DNA from: Brachionus plicatilis
Taxonomy: Eukaryota > Rotifera > Eurotatoria > Ploima > Brachionidae
Length of the DNA stretch: 51,396 nt
Reading direction: 5' to 3'
Assembly (NCBI GenBank): GCA_010279815.1
Contig: QEOQ01000690.1
Location: 210,429 to 261,824 of the forward strand
In this document: one piece after another, positions 44,379 to 51,396 of the stretch
How the letters are laid out: the number at the start of each line of letters is the position of its first letter
How positions within the stretch are numbered: position 1 is the first letter of the stretch
Notes under the pieces: generated by a model
Told to the model about the DNA's origin: nothing
Databases searched by the model: none
What the model saw: only the letters and a program-made list of their open reading frames with translations
Program-made: the position numbers and the translations under genes

Positions 44379-45470
44379 TTAGTATTTAAAATGACCACTT
44401 TTTGCATCATAACAAGCACGAATACGTTTTGGCATTGATGCAAATAATTTTTTCACATATTTACAGGTACATTTAGCCATTCCTTCAGAAGAGTTGAACT
44501 TTAAGTACTCGATTGAGGTCAACTTTGTTTCTACCAATTTTGCATCAATATATGACCATAAGTTTTCGATAGGATTAAGATCAGGTGATCTGGCACACCA
44601 TGGTAAGAGGGCAATATTATTCTCATCAAACCACTCTTTAATTAGCTTTGCTCTATGTGCTGGAGCCCAATCCTGTTGAAAAGACCAAGGATCATCTGTT
44701 TGGTAAAAATTATAGACAGATGCCATAAGTTCATTTTCTAACGTTTCCTTGTAGGCATGTGTGATATAGCGACATCTTTGTCGATATCACTGGAAAGTTA
44801 ATTAACTTAACCAAGAGTGCTTAAGTTAAGAAGGAGCATAAATACATGTTCCAATACGTCTAACGAGGGAGATCGGATAGACGGGCCCAAGGGTACTAAT
44901 GTAAACATTACAGCATGTTGATTAATTCGCCCCTCATATATACGACAGCATCTTGTACCTTTACTGCTGATGCATCCCCATATTCCTGCGGAACCACCAC
45001 CACCTTGTAGAGTTGGTACTACAAATCTAGTGTCGTATTTTTCTTTTTTTAATCTTTTTACTAAAATCCTTGATTTCCTATTAAACACCTCAAAATTGGA
45101 TTTATCACTAAAAATTACCATTCCCCAACGTTCAATTGTCCAATTCAATCTTTCATTACACCATTATAATCTTTTGATTCTATCCGATGCCGTCAGCAAT
45201 GGCTTTTTCAGAGCTGTATAAGTTCCTATTCCTTTACTAGTTAGAAATCTCTTTACTGTTTCTCTCCTTATCTTAACATTTTTGAACTTAGAATAAAAGT
45301 CAGAGGCCAACTTTTTATTACTTATTGTAGGATTTTTTATTATCTGTATAAATAAACTATTTTGGTCCCTGTAAGTTAGCTTTCTTGGTCTCCCAGGCCT
45401 TGTTGATTCCTTTTGGGTGACAAAGATATCATTATTTTTTCTTATTGTTCACACATAGAACTCCTCCTAA
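44379..45470 (-). pseudogene. Tc1-like DD34E transposase pseudogene
   Basis: In order on the minus strand: STRPGRPRKLTYRDQ (hinge), RRETVKRFLTSKGI, WTIERWGMVIFSDKSNFEVF (first catalytic Asp), GGGGSAGIWGCISSKGTRCC, WSFQQDWAPAHRAKLIKEWF (second Asp) and SPDLNPIENLWSYID (catalytic Glu). There are exactly 34 residues between the second Asp and the Glu, which defines the DD34E Tc1 clade. The usual QQDNAPCH is QQDWAPAH. A TAA stop at 45164-45166 lies where Lys is expected, and a 143-bp foreign stretch (44772-44914) separates INQH from RYITHAYKETLEN. It is inactive although the whole triad is visible. Confidence 0.9.
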
Positions 45471-45659
45471 TTTAGCTATTTCCCTATTACTTTTGGTCTT
45501 ATCTTTTTAGAGACCAATCATCTAACATCTAACTTCATTGGTAACGCTTTTTTTACCAATTTTTTTCCAAAGTTCCTAATTTTTTCGGGGTATAGTTTTT
45601 TCTGTCACAGACAGTCAGCAAAAAGTTTTATAGCGATGTTTAATAAATGAATTTAACCC

Positions 45660-45725
45660 TTATTTATTTTATTTATTTGTATATCTGTAACGAGCTAAAG
45701 CTTCTTCAGATTAAATAAAAAAAAT
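45660..45725 (+). mobile_element. LINE 3'-tail-like fragment inside the Tc1 element
   Basis: GAGCTAAAGCTTCTTCAGAT followed by TAAATAAAAAAA matches 25760-25800 (GCTAAAGCTTCTTCAGATTA and A-rich tail). Two copies with the same break into an A-rich tail suggest a retroposon 3' end. Confidence 0.45.
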
Positions 45726-45917
45726 AAAAAATTAAAAATTAAAATGAAGTTAAAATAATATAAGTCAAAAAGTAGATAAATATTAAAATTAAAATTAGAA
45801 AAATTTTGATAGAACCCTAATTGGAAAATTTTTAAATTAATACATTTACAAATCCATTTAAGTTAATTAATTGATTTTTAATTAAAAATTAATGGTGTGC
45901 GTCTAAACTTTTGTGCA

Positions 45918-47825
45918 AAAATTTTTGACTCAAATTTATTTTTCAATTTTTCAGCAAAGTGTAAATTCGAATTATCATGTATTTTATATGAATTTGTAGG
46001 GCAGAGTTAGTTTAATTAAAAATCGATTTTAATTTAATATATTTCTAAAACGAATTTTTGAAAAATTTGACCAAAATGAAAAAAAAACAACTAATTAAAA
46101 ATATTAAAAAAAATCCATTGTATATTTATCATTAAATAATTTTTTAGAAATTAAATTTTTTCTCATGGTTGGCTTAATTACCCCAGACAAACAAAAAAAT
46201 AACTTAACAATTATAAAATCAATAGCTATTTTTTTCATTCCAAATTTTTTAATTTGCAATAAATTTTTATGCTATTAACTGTTAAAATTATTTTTAAACG
46301 CACTGCGTCCATACAATTAATAATTTATCTTTAAATATAATTACTCTAGATAAAAGCAAAATCTTAAAATAACTTAATCAAATTGTAATTAAATTAAGTA
46401 TAATACTGCTTGTTTATTAATCCGGTTTGTTTGGCTTTTTAAGTAACAACTGAAAAAATATGCTTTTTATAGCTATTCGAATCAATATTCTCATATATCT
46501 AAAACAAACAAAAATAAGCATTTAATCCTTTTATGATTATTTTTCAAAATTTTATTTAGAATAGGCTCTAGCCCCAAAAATTCAGAATTTTTTTTTCAGA
46601 TTTTTGAAATAATGGAACATTATTGAATTTTTCTGTAAAAAATAATTTATTTTCTAGACAGTTTATTTAATGTTTTTTTGCCTGAGTTAATACGAATTTT
46701 TTTTTTTGACGAAAATTAAATACAAATAGTTTAAAACAATAAATTATGTTTAAAGAAATATTTCGTACTTTTTATTGATTTTTAATCATTATTTATATAT
46801 AATTTTTAATTAATTTTGAAATTTACTAATTAGGGGAAAAAATGAACAAAACTAAAATTTTTTAGTTGGAAAAAAATTTTACAAATCGGTGTAGGATAAA
46901 AAATGGCACAAAATTAATTTTGCCATAAAAGATTTTTAATTTTTTTTGGGTTTAATATTCTCTTTAATTATAACTTATTTTTCTATTTTTAAAAAAATAC
47001 CAATTAAGAGATTAATTTAAGTAGCGACGCATTATATCGAGTCTACCCATTGAATCTTCTAATGCAATATCAAATGTTCTTTTAGGATCTTAAAAAAATA
47101 TTTGGTAATCTTAAATTAAAATCTTACAAAATATTTTATTAATATTTGGGATATTAATAACCTTTAATTAATTAATGACCTTCAGGAATTTTTTAAGATC
47201 TTGTTTCAAGAATCTTAAAAGACTTTTGTAAAATGATTTAAGAATTTTTAGGAAGTTTTGTTTGGAAATTGGATTTAATAAGTGTTTTTTTTGTCCTAAA
47301 AATAAATTTTTTGACATTGTTCAAAAATATGTTACTTAGATCACAAAAAAGGCAAAAGATTAATTTTTAAAAAAAATAGAGACTATATCTTTATTTGTTT
47401 AAATAAAAAAAAATACGCCTCATTTAAATTTACTTCAGAGATATTTAAAATTCCCAAATTAAAGCTAAAGTCAATAAAAAAACTATTTTTAGTCTCAATA
47501 TTTTTAACAAAAAATATCAAATATTCTAGTTATAATTAAATTTTATAAATTAATTTAAAAATTTCTTGAAATATCTCTAAAACTTTATTTCCAAACAAAA
47601 ACTAGATATATTTTTGGAAAGCTCGTGAAATTCTCTACAAGAATAATGGTGATTACAAGGGGTCAGCCGTGTAACATCGGGAGTCAGCATGGGTTCAGGT
47701 TTTTAAAAATATTAAAAAATTCGATTTAAAAATCTTAGAAAAAAAACTAATTTTATATAAAAAAAAGGAAAGAAAATTCGAAACTAAATGACATGTAAAA
47801 ATTAGTTGAAAAATTATTTAAAGGT
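45918..47825. other. AT-rich stretch, no gene seen
   Basis: No family recognised. GGGGTCAGCCGTG and GGGAGTCAGCATGGG near 47659-47695 form a GC-richer patch with an imperfect direct repeat (GTCAGC). Confidence 0.4.
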
Positions 47826-48101
47826 AGAGTTGTTTAAAATTCCTAAAATAAAGTCCAAGTCATTTAAAAAAAAAGTCCAAGTTCGGACTTAATTTTTATT
47901 TTTCAAAAGTCCAAGATTAACCCAATTTATTATTTTAAAATACTTTAAAAATTTTCTAGTCACGATATTAATCTTGAAAAAAAAAATGGTAAAGTTTTTG
48001 GACTTTTGAAAAAAAATAATAAAGATCTTTGGCTCGGGCTCTAGAAAAAAAAATGTCCGGATTTGGACTTGACCTAGGACTAATGACTTTTAAACAAATC
48101 T
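47826..48101. mobile_element. Short AGAGTTGT-type element
   Basis: Begins AGAGTTGTTTAAAATTCC and ends GACTTTTAAACAAATCT, with CCAAGTTCGGACTT and GTCCGGATTTGGACTTGACC inside. The two 10-bp flanks (ATTTAAAGGT and GTGTTAAGGT) agree at 7 of 10 positions, which would fit a decayed 10-bp TSD like that of the element at 28901-29768. Confidence 0.65.
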
Positions 48102-49182
48102 GTGTTAAGGTATAAAATTGTACCCTTGGCTCAAAAAAGGCAGGCAGATCAGTAAAAGCCAAAAAAGCTTTAATAAATCAAAAAGTGTTTTTATATTTTT
48201 TATTAAAACCTAAACCTAGTTTAATGAAATTGGTCAAAAATTAAATAAGATGGTCATTTTATTTTTATTTTTTGTAAATTTAAACACATTAATTTCTAGT
48301 AATTGACAAAAATTAAATAAAAAAAGCAAAAATTAAAAAATTTAGGCTTTTTTCAACAACAAATAAATTAATTTGGCGGGCTAAGTAATCATATTTGTTT
48401 TAGTAGGATCCAGGCGTGAGCTCACCATTGAAATGTGGGTAGACGCGTCATCTTGCTTTTTCTCTATGTTTTGTGTACGGGTCTACTCGTTCTTGGGCTT
48501 AATTAACAAAAAATAAATTTTGTTCATATAAAAAAAGAGAAAAAAAATAATAACTGAAAAAAGAGCTCCAAATTAAGACTTCTAGCTTTTATTGATCTGA
48601 ATTTGAAGCTAATATAAAAACTTTAATATTATATAAGAGATCTGTATTTTGAAAAAATGATAAAAAAAATTTTTTTTTAAATCCATTATTTTAGGTAGAT
48701 ATTTTTTGAATAAAACTTTTTTTTATTTAAATAAAAAAAAACTTGATTTTTATTTAATTTCCTTAATTTTTACATGGTAAACGCGTATACTTCTTTTTTA
48801 AAAACTGAGTATACCACTGCCAGGATCCTTAAAATTAAAGGGAAAAAAATTTTGAAATCATTAAAAAAAATCTATTCAAAATTTTAAAATTTTTTTGTTC
48901 AAAATCAATTTTTCAAGCTTTTTAATTATTTTAGTATTCGAAAAAAACAAAATTTTGTAAATTTAAACAATTTTTGTATTTTTCTAATATGGAATCAAAA
49001 TCGATAGTCTTAATTTTATTCCACAATTAAAGGTGGCAATGATCCATCAATTTCTCCTTACTTGAAGACGGAATTTTCCAAACCAAGGCCAAGTTGAAGC
49101 TGAATGTCAGTAGAAAATTGTTTTTTATGGAAAAGGAACTTTTTTTTTAAATACAAAATTCTATGAAACACTAGTGATTTAA
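48102..49182. other. AT-rich stretch, no gene seen
   Basis: A GC-richer patch at 48408-48500 (GATCCAGGCGTGAGCTCACC, GTGGGTAGACGCG, CGGGTCTACTCG) includes the small palindrome GTGAGCTCAC and a pairable GTAGAC/GTCTAC. No RNA or protein family is recognised. Confidence 0.35.
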
Positions 49183-50266
49183 CCCTTTAACTACCAATGT
49201 ACAAAAATTGCAACACACGATAAAAACAGACCTAAATTCATTAAATAAAGTTATAAAAATACAAAATTTTTTTTTTTATTTCCTAAACTCAGCACAACCA
49301 TGTTTAATTTTTTTTTTTAAAAAATAAGAATAAGAATGATGAATAATAAATTAAAAAAAAAGAGACTTGGTTTTTAAAATTGTCTTTTTTTTTTTAATTT
49401 TTAATGTTGTATTAAAAATGCAACATTGGTTTTTTATTGATTTTTTTAAAGTTTTTATTTCATTTCTAAATTTTTTGTTAAAATTTTTTTTCTACTCAGA
49501 AATGTATAAAAATGTTCTTAGAAAACGAAAAGCACCAATTATCACTGATTTCCCAGACTATGGATCAGATATCGAAGATATAGATATAGAAAGACGTAGT
49601 AAAAAATATTACATGCGAATAATTTATTATTTGTTTAGTATATGTGTATCAGACAGTTGGAATATATATAAACAAATGAATTCAGGTGCCAAAAGTTTAC
49701 ATAGTTTAAGAGAATTTACTCTAATGATTTCCTTCAGTCTAATGAGAGCTGGTAAAGATATCACTCAAGCACCAAAATTAGGTAGACCGAAATCGGACAC
49801 AAATGATTCAATAAATGGTCCTAGATCTTACAACAGAACCAGAATTAGTGAAGATATAAGGCATGATAACATAGGCCACTGGATCATATCAGCAGATAAA
49901 AGAAATCGATGTAAATTATGAGAGTACAACTCAATATAAATGTTCAAAATGTGAAGTTATGCTTTGCTTTACATCCGAACGAAACTGTTTCTATAAATTT
50001 CATAACGAATAACGATATATTTTTTATAATTAGATATATGAAAAACTTTAATAATTTAAAAATTCGAAAAAATTTCTTTTAAAAATTTATCAATTGAAAT
50101 AATTTTATTTAATGGGTTTTAAACCAATGTTGCAATTTCGCAACAAATTTTTTTCCATTGAAAAAGAAATTTTTTTTTTCTAAAACTTATTTTCATATTA
50201 AATCAAAATTACAGTGTAATTTTGAAATTTTTTTGACAAGTTCTAGAGGGTGTGGTAGTTAAAGGG
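49183..50266. mobile_element. Internally deleted piggyBac element with TTAA target duplication
   Basis: CCCTTTAACTACCA (49183-49196) is exactly inverted as TGGTAGTTAAAGGG (50253-50266), and TTAA flanks both ends (49179-49182, 50267-50270). CCC...GGG ends at TTAA are the hallmark of piggyBac. At 1084 bp the copy is about half the size of an autonomous element; the missing part is the 5' and central transposase. Subterminal GTACAAAAATTGCAAC (49199) and TTGCAATTTCGCAACA (50129) may be transposase sites. Confidence 0.95.
49492..50011 (+). pseudogene. piggyBac transposase C-terminal fragment
   Basis: After a possible acceptor (CTACTCAG at 49493-49500) the frame reads YGSDIEDIDIERRSKKYYMR, then IIYYLFSICVSDSWNIYKQM and LREFTLMISFSLMRAG. 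This is the end of the piggyBac DDE domain (the GVD...YR....SKRWYLRIFFHLLD.....NAW.LYK region). Then comes DISADKRNRCKL-type sequence leading to the C-terminal cysteine-rich domain. TGA at 49919-49921 stands where the next Cys codon is expected, and the reading frame shifts soon after. In the shifted frame KCSKCEVMLCFTSERNCFYK follows to a TAA at about 50009-50011. Thus the CxxC...CxxC cross-brace is still recognisable but broken. Confidence 0.85.
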
Positions 50267-50270
50267 TTAA

Positions 50271-51396
50271 GGAATGTATTGTTGAGAGGTCTTTTAGTTT
50301 ATTTTTCAGACTTGTTTAAAAGTCCAAATTAAAGTCGAAGTCAATAAAAAAATTTTCCATTAAAAATTTTATTTCCAAGACTTATTTTATTTTCAGGGGG
50401 TTGTGATTAAATTCGTAATCAACAGAAGACCAGTTTCTAAACCCGTTCATTTTTCTTCCGAACATTAACTCGAATGGAGAGATTAATGTAGATGTTTGGA
50501 CTCAAGCTATATTCCTAAGTCGCTTGAAATTTAATGCATTAATGTTTGATTGATTGTATCCTACTTTGCTAAGTAATTCATGATTGATTAGTATTGTTTA
50601 GAATGAATTTTAACATTGATTGAAATGCACATGACAAATTGGCATTGATTGAAGATGGATTTTCTTCAATTCTGAATGAAATTGATCTTGTTTGTCACAT
50701 AATCAAACCAAATACTTTCATTTTCATTATACAATCTTAAATTTCAAACAAAATGCTAAAGAATTTAGTCGATAGACTTTGTTTTAATGAAAATAGCGAA
50801 GCCTTGCACAAATTCTAAATGGCTTCGAATGATTTATTGAGCCCAATAGCTGTCAGAATATATTTCAACATATAAACTATCTTTTATTCCATTTACTAAA
50901 TTGATTTCTCAAGATATAAACTATTTTCATTTGAAAAGTCCAAACTAAATTTCTCTTTTCTTTTTAGTATAAAAAGATGTATTGGGTAGATAGCAATCAC
51001 TATTCATAAGGCATTATTTCATTCTAAGATGATGAAGAAACTTTTCTTAAATTTTTTCTTTTTAGATTAATATGCGGTTCAGTTGAGCCCATATATGAAA
51101 ATTCGTATATTTGTTGGAATTTGTGTTATTTAATGATCGAATTCAGAAGCAAAGCCCTCTGTTTTAGATGGATTATTGATTACAAAAAAGAAGGTGATCA
51201 ATTCTAATCTAATAGAAGAACTCTAGGTAAATAATTTGGTAATACTAAAAAATGCAGATGAAGTTTAAAGAATTTGAATTTTTTAACATTTATTGATAAA
51301 TTTACTCAGTTCTTCCTTTCAAACACATGATAAAATTTTAATAAATTTTTTTTTTTTTTGAAAAATTTTAAATAAATCCGAGTCAGATTTGATAGT
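50271..51396. other. End stretch with an AAGTC-type end and an E2-like scrap
   Basis: AGACTTGTTTAAAAGTCCAA at 50308 is a single end of the AGAGTTG family without partner. The possible E2 relic is listed separately. TATAAAAAG at 50971 followed by ATGATGAAG at 51029 could be a promoter and start, but the frame stops after 13 codons, so no gene is claimed. Confidence 0.35.
50440..50553 (+). pseudogene. Possible ubiquitin-conjugating enzyme (E2) relic
   Basis: One frame reads PFIFLPNINSNGEINVDVWT followed by QAIFLSRLKFNALMFD and a stop. In E2 enzymes of the UBE2D type the active-site region is PNINSNG.ICLDIL, then a W.PA..IS..L..I..LL.D helix. The order, the PNINSNGEI string and the W..A..LS spacing agree. 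The catalytic Cys position is Asn here and three residues before the Trp are missing. Upstream, FSGG might be the end of the preceding strand in another frame. The match is about 36 residues, so chance cannot be excluded; if real it is a dead retro- or segmental copy. Confidence 0.35.

Larger units (their letters stand above)
44349..45917 (-). mobile_element. Tc1-like transposon (DD34E), degenerate, with terminal repeats
   Basis: TTGCACAAAAGTTTAGACGC at the left (44349) is inverted at 45898-45917, followed inward by A(T/C)AC(T/C)A on both sides. Length is about 1.57 kb, the size of a full Tc1 element. The body contains one decayed transposase gene on the minus strand and a LINE-tail-like insert near 45660-45720. 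The host site lies directly beyond the Tc1 N-terminal relic ending at 44348. Confidence 0.85.

Noticed and set aside
51029..51090. TATAAAAAG followed by MMKKLFLNFFFL as a small secreted-protein gene
   Set aside because: The frame stops after 13 codons; a splice to a later exon could be imagined but no downstream coding sequence was recognised before the window ends.

Overview
This is a very AT-rich (by eye about four fifths A+T), gene-poor piece of an animal nuclear genome. Two intact protein genes of recognisable families are visible, both on the + strand. The first is a MORN3-like MORN-repeat gene at 660-1474, with three exons and two tiny introns of 59 and 48 bp. The second is an innexin (invertebrate gap-junction protein) gene at 37116-43234, with two exons split by a 4.3-kb intron. 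An innexin together with a MORN3 orthologue indicates an invertebrate metazoan. The base composition, tiny introns and mixture of degenerate DNA transposons and CR1-like LINEs would fit a monogonont rotifer such as Brachionus, or possibly a flatworm; that placement is inference.

Nearly everything else that can be explained is transposable-element debris. DNA-transposon protein remains are: a MULE with a SWIM zinc finger (14182-14946, -), a Tc1/mariner N-terminal half (43558-44348, +), a DD34E Tc1 copy with terminal repeats (44349-45917, -), a Tc1/mariner C-terminal fragment (32805-33018, -), a Merlin/ISXO2-like N-terminal fragment (35471-35683, -) and an internally deleted piggyBac with intact TTAA ends (49183-50266). 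LINE reverse-transcriptase fragments lie at 2150-2490 (-), 31989-32455 (+), 33180-33320 (-), 35188-35307 (+) and 35988-36225 (+). A CXC-like cysteine-rich exon lies at 13161-13284 (-), and a possible ubiquitin-conjugating-enzyme (E2) relic at 50440-50553 (+).

The window is also full of non-autonomous inverted-repeat elements. Several have clean target-site duplications (TSDs): 19457-19678 (8-bp TCAAAAAA), 28901-29768 (10-bp AGATATGAGC), 30452-30745 (8-bp CAGTTTTT), 43855-44324 (TA, inserted in frame inside a Tc1 gene) and 40265-40555 (TA). Many of the elements are nested in each other.

The most unusual structures are phased repeats inside such elements. One is a 41-bp array in which GGCCGCC and GGAACGGC blocks alternate every 20/21 bp (five units at 21993-22197, two more units 12.5 kb away at 34578-34658, both inside AAGTC-rich elements). 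The other is a strict 20-bp iteration of TAYGTGACCA (35361-35450 and 35863-35912) beside the Merlin-like fragment. Both spacings are close to two helical turns and look like arrays of protein-binding sites rather than ordinary satellite DNA.

The two host genes have no evident functional link: MORN3-type proteins belong to ciliary/sperm and membrane-associated contexts, innexins to cell-cell channels. The rest of the window is AT-rich sequence in which no gene could be supported.
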